Shown: positions 33,566 to 44,401, counted from the first letter of the stretch. The stretch is 64,000 nucleotides of DNA from Heracleum sosnowskyi (GCA_030848705.1 CM061245.1:38754711-38818710), one strand, 5' to 3'. Made by a program: numbers and translations. Notes: a model not told the origin generated them from the sequence alone.

Positions 33566-36500
33566 TTACTTAGAACAACTGAATGAAGGATTGAGCATTC
33601 CAATTTCACTCACAAGTCTGTTGAAGACTGCTTCATTCAGAGGTTTAGTAAATATGTCAGCTAATTGTTTCTCAGTTGGAACATAAGAGACTTCTATGGT
33701 ACCATTTGCAGCATGTTCCCTAATGAAATGGTACCTGATCTCAATGTGCTTTGTAGTAGAATGATTAACAGGATTGGCAACAATGGATATTGCACTAGTA
33801 TTATCACACATCAGAGGAATGTGTTCTAACACTAGTCCATAATCCATGAGTTGATTTCTAATCCAAAGCAATTGAGCACAGCAACTTCCAACAGCAATGT
33901 ATTCAGCCTCAGCTGTGGATGTTGCTGTGGATTGTTGTTTCTTACTAAACCAGGACACTAACCTTTGACCTAGGAATTGACAGCTTCCAGAGGTGCTCTT
34001 CCTGTCAATTCTGCATCCAGCATAATCAGAATCTGTATAACCAACCAGGTTGAACCCAGTGCCCTTTGGATACCATAGCCCAAGATTAGGAGTCCCCTTC
34101 AGATATTTGAAAATTCTTTTGATGGCCATCATGTGAGATTCCTTGGGATCAGACTGGAACCTTGCACAAAGGCATGTGGCAAACATGATGTCTGGCCTGC
34201 TAGCTGTGAGATAGAGCAGGGATCCAACCATTCCTCTATAGACCTTGATATCAACTCTCTTGCCTTTCTTGTCTTCATCCAGCTTGATTGCAGTAGACAT
34301 AGGAGTTTTAGCTGGGGATGACTCTTCTAAACCATATTTCTTTAAAAGATCCTTGACATACTTAGATTGGTTTATAAAGATGCCATCCTCCCTTTGATGT
34401 ACTTGCAGGCCTAGGAAGTAGGTTAACTCTCCCATCATACTCATCTCATATTTACTTTGCATCAACTTAGAGAACCTCTCACAGAGTTTTTCATTTGAAG
34501 AGCCAAAGATGATATCATCCACATAGATTTGAACAAGAATGATATCATTTCCATGCTTCTTGAAGAATAGGGTTTTGTCTATTGTACCCCTAGTGAATTG
34601 ATGCTCAAGAAGGAATTGAGATAGAGTTTCATACCAGGCTCTTGGTGCCTGTTTGAGTCCATAGAGTGCCTTGAGCAGTCTATACACAAAGTTTGGGAAG
34701 TCTTCACTTTCAAAGCCAGGTGGTTGAGACACATAAACTTCCTCAGCAAGATCACCATTGAGAAAAGCACTTTTCACATCCATTTGATACACCTTAAAAT
34801 CTGAGTGAGCTGCAAAAGCCAGGAAGATTCTTATGGCTTCCAGTCTAGCTACAGGTGCAAATGTCTCATCATAGTCAATGCCTTCTTGCTGACAATAACC
34901 TTTGGCAACCAGCCTTGCTTTGTTTCTGACTACCACTCCTTCTTCATCCATCTTGTTCCTGAACACCCATTTGGTGTCAATAACATTCTTTCCTTTTGGA
35001 GGTGGCACTAGTTCCCATACCTTGTTTTTCTCAAATTGATTCAACTCTTCTTGCATGGCAACAATCCAATCAGAAATCTTCAAAGCTTCTTCAATTAATT
35101 TAGGTTCCTCTTGTGACAGAAAGCAGCTATACAGACAAGTATTTAATGTTGCCCTTCTTGTTCTAACTCCCTCACTAGGATCTCCAATGATTTGATCCCT
35201 AGTGTGGGCTCTGTCCCATTTCCTTGTGTGTCCCTGTTCATTTCCTTGATCTGTTCCAATCTCATTTTGGTTGACAGTTGCATTCTCTTCTTCTCCCCCT
35301 GTGTTTGTGAATCCTTGCACAGGTGTTTGAAGAAGATTGTCAACTTCAAGAATTTCATTTTCTAGAACAGTTTGAACAGGGGGTTCATCTTCACTTTCAG
35401 AATCCTCAAGATAACCTTGATTCTCAAATCTCAATAGCACACTGTCTTGATCACTTGTTTTCAGTCCTGGAGTTTTCTTGTCATCAAAGGTAACATCCAT
35501 GCTTTCCATGACTTTGTGTTGCTCAGGTACAAACACTCTGTATGCTGTCCTTTCCAGAGAGTATCCAATGAAGATACCTTCAAATGCCTTAGCATCAAAT
35601 TTTCCAACATGCTCAGAGGTATCTTTCATCACAAAGCACTTGCTTCCAAACACATGCAGGTGCTTGAAGGATGCTCTTTTTCCAGTCATTAATGAGTAAG
35701 GAGTTTTGCCAGACTTCTTATTGATTAATGTTCTATTTTGCACATAGCATGCTGTGTTAACAGCATCAGCCCAAAAGCTAGTGGGTAGCTTTGCATCCAG
35801 CAGCATTGTCCTTGCAGCTTCAATGAGAGTTCTATTCTTTCTCTCAACTACTCCATTTTGTTGAGGTGTTCTAGGAGCTGAGAATTGTTGAGAAATTCCT
35901 CTATCTTTGCAAAACTCATACAATGTTGAATTTCTGAACTCAGTCCCATTATCACTTCTCAAAGCAACTACAGAGGCACCAGTGCTTTGTGCTTCTTTAT
36001 CAACTCTCTTGATATGCTCTATTATGACTTGGGGTGCTTCATCCTTGGAGAATAGGAATTCCACCCAAGTATATCTTGAATAGTCATCAACCATCACTAG
36101 AGCATATTTCTTTTTGGAAAGGGACATTACATTCACAGGGCCAAATAAGTCCATGTGAATTAGTTGCAGAGGTTTTGAGTTTGTATTGAGCAACTTGTTC
36201 TTGTGACTTGATCTTTTAATCTTCCCTTTCTGACAAGCTTCACATGCTCCATCTTGCACAAACTCCAAGGCAGGCAAATCCCTGATGAGTTCTCTCTTGG
36301 TTAGAGAGTTCATTGCCTGAACATTCAAGTGAGACAGTTTCTTGTGCCACAGCCAGAATTCCTCATTTGTGGCTTTTGTGTAGAAACAACAAATTTCTCC
36401 CTTATCTGCAGCCTTGAGATTAGCTACAAACAAGCTTCCTTTCTTCACACCAGTTAGAACAACTTCACCACTTTCCCTTTTTGAGATTGAACAAAGGTCT

Positions 36501-36775
36501 TCATCAAATTCCACTTTGAAGCCTCTGTTGGTAAACTGTCCAATACTCAAGAGATTATGCTTCAGTCCTTCAACAAATGCTACATCTTCAATAATGACAT
36601 TTCCAGATTCAACACTGCCATATCCCATTGTATAACCAATGTTGTCATTTCCAAAGGTTACTGATGGGCCAGCCTTTTCCTCAAAATGTGATAGCAGGGC
36701 TATATCACCAGTCATGTGACTTGAGCATCCACTGTCCAAGATCCATATGACTCTTTTATTCCTGTTGCCCTGCAT
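33566..36775 (-). CDS. pol: S2 Pol polyprotein (protease, integrase, RT, RNase H)
   Basis: 1069 aa without interruption. Protease DSGCSSHMTGD at residues 14-24. Integrase zinc site H144, H149, C178 and C181; core D209 (HMDLFGP), D275 (RSDNGTEF) and E311 (GVVERKN), all present. Reverse transcriptase from about 590 (KWVFRNK, QMDVKSAFLNG at 664-674, YVDDIIFGS at 751-759). RNase H with TDSDYAG, AEAEYIA and CDNTSA, ending ADIFTKPL. The integrase-before-RT order defines Ty1/copia. The frame differs from gag: the ATG lies 9 bases after the gag stop, so expression needs frameshifting, reinitiation or RNA processing. Probably active chemistry; every catalytic residue looked for is in place. Confidence 0.95.
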   Translation of the reverse strand: MQGNRNKRVIWILDSGCSSHMTGDIALLSHFEEKAGPSVTFGNDNIGYTMGYGSVESGNVIIEDVAFVEGLKHNLLSIGQFTNRGFKVEFDEDLCSISKRESGEVVLTGVKKGSLFVANLKAADKGEICCFYTKATNEEFWLWHKKLSHLNVQAMNSLTKRELIRDLPALEFVQDGACEACQKGKIKRSSHKNKLLNTNSKPLQLIHMDLFGPVNVMSLSKKKYALVMVDDYSRYTWVEFLFSKDEAPQVIIEHIKRVDKEAQSTGASVVALRSDNGTEFRNSTLYEFCKDRGISQQFSAPRTPQQNGVVERKNRTLIEAARTMLLDAKLPTSFWADAVNTACYVQNRTLINKKSGKTPYSLMTGKRASFKHLHVFGSKCFVMKDTSEHVGKFDAKAFEGIFIGYSLERTAYRVFVPEQHKVMESMDVTFDDKKTPGLKTSDQDSVLLRFENQGYLEDSESEDEPPVQTVLENEILEVDNLLQTPVQGFTNTGGEEENATVNQNEIGTDQGNEQGHTRKWDRAHTRDQIIGDPSEGVRTRRATLNTCLYSCFLSQEEPKLIEEALKISDWIVAMQEELNQFEKNKVWELVPPPKGKNVIDTKWVFRNKMDEEGVVVRNKARLVAKGYCQQEGIDYDETFAPVARLEAIRIFLAFAAHSDFKVYQMDVKSAFLNGDLAEEVYVSQPPGFESEDFPNFVYRLLKALYGLKQAPRAWYETLSQFLLEHQFTRGTIDKTLFFKKHGNDIILVQIYVDDIIFGSSNEKLCERFSKLMQSKYEMSMMGELTYFLGLQVHQREDGIFINQSKYVKDLLKKYGLEESSPAKTPMSTAIKLDEDKKGKRVDIKVYRGMVGSLLYLTASRPDIMFATCLCARFQSDPKESHMMAIKRIFKYLKGTPNLGLWYPKGTGFNLVGYTDSDYAGCRIDRKSTSGSCQFLGQRLVSWFSKKQQSTATSTAEAEYIAVGSCCAQLLWIRNQLMDYGLVLEHIPLMCDNTSAISIVANPVNHSTTKHIEIRYHFIREHAANGTIEVSYVPTEKQLADIFTKPLNEAVFNRLVSEIGMLNPSFSCSK

Positions 36776-36786
36776 TCACAAAGTGA

Positions 36787-39252
36787 CTAAGTTGTTTTTG
36801 GTACCCACACTTGGTAGGGTCCAGATGATTTAGAAACATTTTGATTAATAATTCTTCTGTCATAAATTGCATTTCTCATAGTAGGAGACTTCACTTTTTC
36901 TGTGGCTTTGGAGTTTACACTCTTAGGCTCACATGAAGTTTTCACCCTCTCAACCCTGATTGGGGACCCTGTCCTATGAGAATGTATGTGTGTGTGTGAT
37001 TCACCAGATTGTGCAGAGTCAAGTTTATGTTTAAGAGATAAACAGTTAGCAATCACAGTCACATAGCATGTCATGCAGTTTGGCTTACCACAGAAAGAAT
37101 CATGACTAGAATTTATGCTAGCAGAAAGGTTACTTAGGTTATCAACTTCAACAATTTCAAGCTTACTACACTTATGAGTCAAATGATTAACAGATAGGCA
37201 TTTTTGACATTGTTTCCTGGGAGCATTTGGCACATAAGCATAGTTGTTTCCTTTGTTAACACCAACTTTACCATTTCTGTTTTGTTTCCTTTTCTTAGCA
37301 ACTTCTTTCTTTGCTTTAGGACTCTTGACAAGATTGTCTTTGGTCTCTTTCTGATTGACAAGTTCAGGAAAGGAAGAAGTGTTCTTAGCAGCCTCATCTT
37401 CTTCAAGTAGTTGTTGCTTGATGATCAGTAGTTCCTCATCAAACTCAACAACACTCTTCCTGAAGATGGGCTGTTCAACACTTGACAGAATGGTTGGGGC
37501 ATTTTTGTTTGTAAAAGTTTCCTTTCCTTTGCCCTTGACTTTCTTCCTTCCCTTGTCATTATCATAGTCAAAACCAACTCCAACCTTGCAATCTTCAGTG
37601 TGTTCCTTGTGGTAGGTTTGAATAAGTTCAGAGGAGTTTTTGAAGCTTCTTAGTTTCAGTTCAGTTTCAGCAATTTGTTCTCTAAGAGCATTCTCTATCT
37701 GCTCAGCACAAATCACTTTGTTTTTAAGATACTCAACCTCCTTTTTCAAACCATCCAGGTTCACAACCATTAACTCAAGTTGCTCATTCTTTTCTGTAAG
37801 CTCAACATTCTTAGCAGTTAGTCTGTCAATTTCTTCATTAGCCACTAACATGCTAGTATGAATATTAAACATCTCAGTGCTCATATCTTCAACAGTTTGC
37901 TTATATTGAAGGGGAGTCATATCAAGAGAAGTAAGAATAGGTACCTGACTTGAATCACCTTCATCAGAGAATGCCATCAAGGCATAGTTTGAGTACTCTT
38001 GTTCTTCTTCTTCATCAGAGTCATCCCAGCATTTTCCCTCAGCAATAAAAGCTTTGCCCTGTTGTTTCTTGAGTAGAGCCTCATACTTAGCTTCAAGCTC
38101 TAAGTATGCTTTGTCCTTCTTGACTTGTTTAGGCTTTTTGCACTCAGTGGCAAAATGCCCAAGTTCATTGCAGTTATAGCACCTTATCTTGGTCCTATCC
38201 ACACTTCCTGTCTTGTATCCACCTTTAGCAGCACCAGCAATCCCTTTTCCTTTATTGAAGGTGTTTGAGCCACTAGATCCACCAGTGTTTCCATTATTGA
38301 ACTTGGACCTAAATGGCTGCTTTCTTTTAAACCTTATGTTAGGATACCTCCTAGCCATATAAGCAAAAGATTTGTTTTCCATTTTGTCCAGCTCATCTAT
38401 ACTGTAGAACTCATCCTCTTCAGGTAAATCATACACCACCTGAGTTTCATCACCAGTGTCTTCAACTTCTAGTTCCTCAATCTTGACCTGACTGATTTTA
38501 AGAGAGTCCATTCTTTGACTTAGGTTGTCAGCAATAAGTGCACAGGAGGTATTAGCCACTAACCCTTGCTTTGCTTGAATAGATCTCTTTTGAAACAGCT
38601 CTAACTCATATGTCTTTAAAACACCATACAACACATCAAAACCAATCTTTGTCAGATCTCTTTCTTTAAGAGAAGAGATTCTTGGTTCCAAGTGATCTGG
38701 CAGAGTTAGTAGAAACTTCATATTGAGCTCTTCTGTTTCATAGTGTTTGTCATAGAGTTTGAGCTCGTTTATCAGCTTGTTGAATCTCTCAAACACTTCT
38801 GTGATTCCCTCTTTTGGCTGAGCCATGAAGGCTTCATATTGTGAAACAAGAATCTGCTTCTTGTTCTTTCTTACTTCAGTAGTTCCTTCACAGAGCACTT
38901 CTATAAGATCCCACATCTTCTTGGCACTAGTACAATGAGCAACAGTGCCATACATGTTGAAGTCCATAGATTCACAAATGATAAGTTGAAGATGTCCATC
39001 CAATGCCACTTTTTCCTTTTCAGGATCAGTGTATTTTAAGGGATCTTTGGGCACATGTTTTGCTGGTATAATCTCAGTGCCACTGGTTGTTTCACCAATC
39101 TCGATCATTGGAATGAAGGGACCATGCTTTAGAATATCTAAATACATGGGGTTAGAAGCTTTGATGAAAAGCAACATCTTCTTCTTCCATAAACTGTAGT
39201 GCTCCTTGTTAAAGGGAGGAATCTTGATACTGCTTAGTTTCTGTGAACTCAT
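36787..39252 (-). CDS. gag: S2 Gag (821 aa, two CCHC knuckles)
   Basis: Starts MSSQKLSSIKIPPFNKEHYS, the usual copia gag opening (retrotransposon gag domain, residues 10-220, with YSLWKKKMLLFIKA). First zinc knuckle CYNCNELGHFATEC at 358-371, coiled coil at about 460-545, basic KKVKGKGKE and KKRKQNRNGK patches, second knuckle CQKCLSVNHLTHKC at 682-695, and a further Cys cluster (CGKPNCMTCYVTV). A long C-terminal extension with a second knuckle is typical of Sireviruses. It forms the particle and packages RNA. ATG 39252 is the first after the PBS and leader. Confidence 0.95.
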   Translation of the reverse strand: MSSQKLSSIKIPPFNKEHYSLWKKKMLLFIKASNPMYLDILKHGPFIPMIEIGETTSGTEIIPAKHVPKDPLKYTDPEKEKVALDGHLQLIICESMDFNMYGTVAHCTSAKKMWDLIEVLCEGTTEVRKNKKQILVSQYEAFMAQPKEGITEVFERFNKLINELKLYDKHYETEELNMKFLLTLPDHLEPRISSLKERDLTKIGFDVLYGVLKTYELELFQKRSIQAKQGLVANTSCALIADNLSQRMDSLKISQVKIEELEVEDTGDETQVVYDLPEEDEFYSIDELDKMENKSFAYMARRYPNIRFKRKQPFRSKFNNGNTGGSSGSNTFNKGKGIAGAAKGGYKTGSVDRTKIRCYNCNELGHFATECKKPKQVKKDKAYLELEAKYEALLKKQQGKAFIAEGKCWDDSDEEEEQEYSNYALMAFSDEGDSSQVPILTSLDMTPLQYKQTVEDMSTEMFNIHTSMLVANEEIDRLTAKNVELTEKNEQLELMVVNLDGLKKEVEYLKNKVICAEQIENALREQIAETELKLRSFKNSSELIQTYHKEHTEDCKVGVGFDYDNDKGRKKVKGKGKETFTNKNAPTILSSVEQPIFRKSVVEFDEELLIIKQQLLEEDEAAKNTSSFPELVNQKETKDNLVKSPKAKKEVAKKRKQNRNGKVGVNKGNNYAYVPNAPRKQCQKCLSVNHLTHKCSKLEIVEVDNLSNLSASINSSHDSFCGKPNCMTCYVTVIANCLSLKHKLDSAQSGESHTHIHSHRTGSPIRVERVKTSCEPKSVNSKATEKVKSPTMRNAIYDRRIINQNVSKSSGPYQVWVPKTT

Positions 39253-39288
39253 TCTTGATCTTTTCCTGTTTGTACGTTAACAGCCTAC

Positions 39289-39300
39289 GCTCTGATACCA
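39289..39300 (-). other. S2 primer binding site (initiator tRNA-Met)
   Basis: The minus strand reads TGGTATCAGAGC two bases inside the 5' LTR. It is complementary to the 3' end of plant initiator tRNA-Met, the standard primer of copia elements. Confidence 0.95.
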
Positions 39301-39302
39301 CT

Positions 39303-40629
39303 TGTTAGAAATGAATACCACTAGAAACTAGACAGAGGGGGGGTGAATGGATAGTTTGATATATTTTTCGATCTTGAAAACTAAGTAAACAACTGTATGT
39401 GATTATGATATGTAATATGCAGAAAGTAAATAACACACACAATCACTTTAATCTACTTTGTATAAGCAAATTAAATACTACAGCTTTCCAGGAAATTCAC
39501 AATCGAATTTCTGGCTTCTAAACAAGAACGGTTTGAACTTGCTTGCTTACAGAGAAAAGAGCTTAGCAAAATAACTATGTGTATCTCTCTTACAGCTTAC
39601 AGTTGTGTGTGCACGATATATATATTTACCTATACAAACTAGGCACACACAATATTACACAGCTACCCCTTCTGAAAGTCCAACTTGTCCTGCCATAAGA
39701 AGTTCACTGTGTCAGGAAGGACCACCTGCTTTTCGGAGTCTTTCCCGTTTCTGTAGCTGCTTGTCTCTTATCTTTCTCTCCAAGTTTAGCTGTAGATTTG
39801 CCATCTATTCTTTGGACCACCTTGCCAGAACAAATGCTTCAGTATTTGTCTCCTTTGATTCTTGGTTCTGTACCTTGATTTGTCTTGTTATAAACGGCTA
39901 AGTGTTGATATCGTGAACTCCACTTTATCCCTGACTATGCGATCTCCCTTGTGAGGACTACGCGATATAGCCTTTGAAGACTTTGCGACATAGGTCATTT
40001 GACGACTATGCGACATAGGTCATTTGATGACTATACGACATAGGTCATTTGATGACTATGCGACATAGGTCATTTGATGACTATACGACATAGGTCATTT
40101 GATGACTATGCGACATAGGTCATTTGATGACTATGCGACATAGTGCTTCTGAGGACTTCACGATCTAGGCTCCTTTGACTTTGCTGACTTCAACACTTCA
40201 CGACATGTGTCTTGAGGACTTCTCGACATAGTACAAAATGGACTATGCGATATAGTACTTCACGACATGGATATTGGTGACTTCACGACATAGCTTTCTT
40301 TTGACTTTGCTATATAATGCCTTAGACAAATTCCTGCAACTTATTTCTTCATAGCCTTATTCAACTCTATCCTGCTGCATGAACACTTCTGAACTTCTAC
40401 CAGGATAATTATTCAATGGCCTATATACAATCTAGATGCAAGAAACTTTACTAAGCTCATTATAAGTCTGAGCATACATGATCAAACTAATGTTCGTGAG
40501 AACAAGACAAGTACATTTAGAGACCTATACTATATCCCAGTGATAGAAATCACTAGGTCATGTAGTGTGACATAGTCACATAGTGTAGGCTTGTTAATAG
40601 TGGTATTCAGACATGTCTTGAGCCTAACA
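39303..40629 (-). repeat. S2 5' LTR
   Basis: 1327 bp, near-identical to 26521-27847. TATA-like AAATATATATATCG lies at about 39615-39628 on the minus strand; the word array lies upstream at 39979-40153 and beyond to about 40320. Confidence 0.97.
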
Positions 40630-41041
40630 AAAATGACCTGTAAATCGAGGTCGAAAGTATAAGGGATCGAGGTCGAATGACCGAGGTCGAAAATGACTGG
40701 GAAGTCGAGGTCGAAGCCATCGACCTGGGACCAATTTGAGGTCGAAAAAAGGCTGGATCGAGGTCGAAGGCTCGAGGTCGAAAAAGACTTAAAAATCGAG
40801 GTTGAAACCTTCGACCTCACTCCAGTCGAGGTCGAAATCCAGATCGAATTTGAGGTCGAAAATGACCTGTTTCCTGGTCGAATTTGAGGTCGAAAATGAC
40901 TTGTTTCCTGGTCAAAAAGGAGGTCGAAAATGACCTAATTTGAGGTCGAAAATGCCCTTAAAAATGGAAAATTTTGAGGAAAAACACGTTATAACTTCTA
41001 CGAAAATCCCAAGGAGATTTTCCCAGAAGTTGGGGGGCAAA
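40630..41041 (+). repeat. T2 GGTCGA array, right half, and PPT
   Basis: Continuation of the array interrupted by S2, with more diverged GAGGTCGAAAATGACC units. It is followed by about 60 unrelated bases and the PPT TTGGGGGGCAAA (41030-41041) directly before the 3' LTR. The first five bases, AAAAT, are the S2 target duplication. Confidence 0.85.
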
Positions 41042-41712
41042 TGATATGGTCAGAAAAGTAATTATAGAAATATAATTGACAAGTCGATGGAAAGGCCGAT
41101 ATTTAAGGCCCGACACCATAATTATTCATTAATTTCGTAATTAATGAATAGGGAAAATATACAGCTCATAAAAAGAGTCCAAAATATGGTAAATTCATCA
41201 AAGAAGGATCCAGAATCCCAATTAAAGGCAATTAGTGAGTCATAGCCTTTATCAACAAGGAAACGAATTCTCCAGCAAGAAATACAATGTTTATCCAATA
41301 TCAGAAAGGAGACTTATTCGCTAAGACTCCTAAACATACCATAAATACTAGGCTCTAGACGCCTATATAAGGACCCTGATCCTACAATCAGAACTATGTT
41401 TTGGACACAGCTCCATACGTCACAACGCCTCGAAGGCGCAACAAGCCACAAAGGCACCCCTAGAACTACGTTTTAGACTTCATCCTCGAATAAGGACATA
41501 CAAGTCACTACGTCCTTGGTGTGCCCCTGCCGCCATAGCCCCGAGGGCAACACCAAGAACTACGTCTTTGGCTTGATTCTCAATAACGAATTGAGATACG
41601 TAGGCATCTTGTGAGGACCGATTTAGTCTCGAAACACAAGTGCAGCCATAAAAGCTCGAAGCTCATTAAACCCTCGCATTAAATTCGTAAGCTCAGATTT
41701 TATTCCACAACA
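41042..41712 (+). repeat. T2 3' LTR (671 bp, complete)
   Basis: TGATATGG to CCACAACA. TATA box CCTATATAAGG at 41362-41372. Contains GTCCTTGGTGTGCCCCTGCC, which is the reverse complement of a stretch in T1 LTRs, so T1 and T2 are related families. Confidence 0.95.
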
Positions 41713-41940
41713 GGTTGTTTACAACCCTAAACCGTAGAATCTAAACCCTAACCTACCCTGATTTTAGGGTTGTACGCCGAAAAAAAATCATTTTTTATTA
41801 AAAAGTTGCATATGTGGTTGATTTTGGCTTGAAAGTAGTTGCAGACCGTATTTTTTCAAATATTTTCAAAAAATTGGTATTTTTGCAAATATTTTGGTAT
41901 TTTCGCAATTTCCTTTTTACTATTTTCTAACAGAAGAAAC
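41713..41940. mobile_element. right arm of the palindromic element split by T2
   Basis: Begins with the T2 target duplication GGTTG and carries GTTGCATATGTGGTTGATTT, GTAGTTGCAGACCGTATTTT and TTTTGCAAATATTTTGGTAT, the reverse complements of the 18850-19246 arm. Confidence 0.7.
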
Positions 41941-41972
41941 TAAATATATTATGTTAATATTCTCATAAACGC

Positions 41973-42367
41973 TCTCTACTGATCCAATCAATATATTTAT
42001 ATAAAGGAGAAGACGAGGGCGGTGATGTGGCGCCTCTCAAATCGCTTCGATCTATACTTCTATAAATATAGTTTTCAAATTAGTTACTTAATTGAGTCAT
42101 TTTTGAAATGAGTGACTAATTTGATATATTTGAACCAAATGAGTGATGACTTTGATAATTATCACTTTCTTTAATACTATATTTCAAGGAAGAAAGTTAA
42201 ATATGTTATGTTACGTTAAAAATGATTTGCTTGAGTGTAAAAAAAAAAAATTTTAAAAAACATATTTAAATATAATTTTATTTAAAAACATATTTTTAAG
42301 AATAGTTTTTAGAAATATTTAGAGAAATTATTATAAAGCCGCTGCAAAGCGCGGCTTAGTAATCTAG
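41973..42367 (+). mobile_element. Helitron-like non-autonomous element
   Basis: The left end TCTCTACTGATCCAATC, followed by ATATAAAGGAGAAG, resembles Helitron 5' ends. The right end shows the hallmark hairpin GCCGCTGCAAAGCGCGGC, a short spacer, then CTAG before T (CTAG 42364-42367). No protein is encoded. The exact left base is uncertain because the preceding base is C rather than A. Confidence 0.6.
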
Positions 42368-43076
42368 TTTTACTTAATAACTCTTACTTATTTAAAAAAA
42401 AAATATTATTAAATAATAACATCATTTATAACCAATTACCTTTCTAAAATGCATTATCTTTTCTATTTTTTCGAACAAAATCTTCTCTAAAAAACTAAGG
42501 TAATTACCTTTTTCAACTAAAAATGTTTTTTTTTTCTATTTTTCATTACTAAAACTCTCATTTTTCAAAAATATCACGAGCAAACTCTTAATTATTTATT
42601 TTTAAAAATATTTTAATACTTTTGATTACGGACAATTACCTTTTTAAACTAAAACATGTTATTTTTTCTATTTTTCCTTACTAAACCCCTTCATTTTTCA
42701 AAAATATCACATACATTAACTTTTTCAACTAAAACATGTATCTTTTATATTTTTCCTTCCTAAAATCCCTCATTTTTTCCAAAAATATCACCGGCAAATC
42801 GGTACTTATTTATTTTAAATTACCCTTTTCAACTAAAACATGTTAATTGTTTCTATTTTTCCTTACTAAAACTCATTTTTTCCAAAAATATTACGGGTAA
42901 ACCCTTAATTAATTATTTTTTAACATATTTTAATACATTTAATTATGGACAATTACCTTTTTCTCTTAAAACATGTTATTTTTTCTATTTTTCTTTAATA
43001 AAACCCATCTTTTGAAGTTCAAAAAATATTTATATTATATTAAAAAAAACTGTGCTAAACACGGGTTATAAGCTAG
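42368..43076 (+). mobile_element. second Helitron-like 3' end with degenerate tandem repeats
   Basis: Ends with the hairpin CTGTGCTAAACACGGG and TTATAAGCTAG, followed by T (CTAG 43073-43076). The body holds five or so degenerate units containing AACTAAAACATGTTATTTT and TTTCTATTTTTCCTTACTAA at irregular spacing of roughly 90-130 bp. The 5' end is not identified. Related sequence is at 8540-8790. Confidence 0.6.
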
Positions 43077-43338
43077 TATAAATAACATTTCATTCCAGAA
43101 AAATTAATAAAAGTTAAATTGTTTAAGTTAATTGTAAAAATAATTAAATAGAAAACACGGGAATGACATTTATTTCTATGAACATTAATAAAAGTAAATT
43201 GTTTTAAGTTTAAATATGTGAACAATAAATACTAGTATTGTTTTTCGAAAATTAATAAAATAATTTTCAAATTTCATGCCCAAAAACTATAAATATGTTT
43301 ACGAATTAATTTTTGTTTATAATATCGCTTATATTTAG

Positions 43339-44401
43339 TGTTGGTCCTCGTGTATTGCAGAAGGGGGGGGGGATGAATGCAATACTGATAAAATTCAATC
43401 TCAATTTCAACAACCAAAACTAAGATTTAACGTTATCAGTAATATGTATGCATTCACAAACAGTATGGTTTAAAAGACAAGTTTCACAAAATAAATGTTT
43501 TTATTTATTTTGCAAAGTGTTGCTACAACCTCAAGAGAGAATTCTTGAGCTTCGGTTTTCTTCAAGACACTTACTTGCTTGTGTTTCCCACTCCGTACCT
43601 AGAATGAATTGATAGTCTAAGTATAAAACTAATCCTATCACTGTCAACACGGGTTTGTGAAGCTGCTGTCATTATCAAGTGGCAGCTTCTTACAAACTGT
43701 CTACCCATGTGACTTTCCTAAATTGCTAACATGTCAGATATACAATACAAAGAAAGCAACCTAGATTCATTCTATTTCCAGCTAAAACAATTCAGCAAAT
43801 AGAGACTTGACCTTGCTCTTGAATTGATTCGCTTTTGTTTTGTAGTGCTTGAAGCTTCTGTCGTAGTCTTGCAGACTTGGTGCAGCTTAGGGATACTGCA
43901 ACACGCCTGTTTCTTGAACATTGAAATTGTCACGGGATTTGACTGAGAAAGATACCTAGAACAAGGATCTTTCTCGAGACAGTTACTTTTGCCGCAAAGC
44001 TTGCTGTCACAGGAATGTTCTTTTGGTGACATTATGAGTTCCCCGCACAGAGTGCTGTCGAGGTTTCCAAACTTGCTGTCGAGGGCTAAAGTTGCTGTCG
44101 CGTAGTCTTCCGCCAATGTTGCTGTCAGAGTGAATATGCTGTCGTGACTTGCAACATTCTGTCTTCTTGTAATCTTACTGTCAATGCTTATGACAGTAAC
44201 CTTTATTCATGTTGTCATCTAATATGCATTCTTTGAGGCTTGAACACAACAAGTGAACTTCTTCCAAATTACACAACTAAGATGACATTGCACACTGATT
44301 ACAAGAACATACTTTGGTTGTGACAGTATGTTCTACTTAATTAAAAATTAAGTATATACAAGGTAAAGTTGTTTCTATGTTATCACCCATAAATCCCAAC
44401 A
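43339..44401 (-). repeat. S3 3' LTR
   Basis: 1063 bp, TGTTGGTCC to ATCCCAACA on the plus strand. TATA-like AGTTTTATACTTAG is on the minus strand at 43617-43630. About fifteen CTGTC/GACAG words lie upstream of it (43640-44330). Confidence 0.95.

Larger units (their letters stand above)
26521..40629 (-). mobile_element. S2: full-length, apparently intact Sirevirus (Ty1/copia)
   Basis: 14.1 kb. LTRs of 1327 bp each at 26521-27847 and 39303-40629; I found one difference between them (about 27030 versus 39810). Perfect AAAAT target duplication (26516-26520, 40630-40634). PBS for initiator tRNA-Met, uninterrupted gag, pol and a 1616-codon third ORF, and a PPT. It lies inside the GGTCGA array of T2. 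All features expected of an autonomous element are present, and the LTR identity indicates a very recent insertion. Confidence 0.97.
19247..41712 (+). mobile_element. T2: Tat-lineage Ty3/gypsy element hosting Sirevirus S2
   Basis: It starts TGATATGG at 19247 and ends CCACAACA at 41712. Both sides are flanked by GGTTG (19242-19246 and 41713-41717), a perfect 5-bp target duplication. Plus-strand order: truncated 5' LTR, gag, protease, RT, RNase H, second archaeal-like RNase H, integrase, 3' UTR with an antisense promoter-like segment and GGTCGA array (interrupted by S2), PPT, 3' LTR. Coding sequence carries several stops and frameshifts. The surviving LTR parts differ at about 8 of 428 positions by eye (1.9%). 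Not autonomous. Confidence 0.92.
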
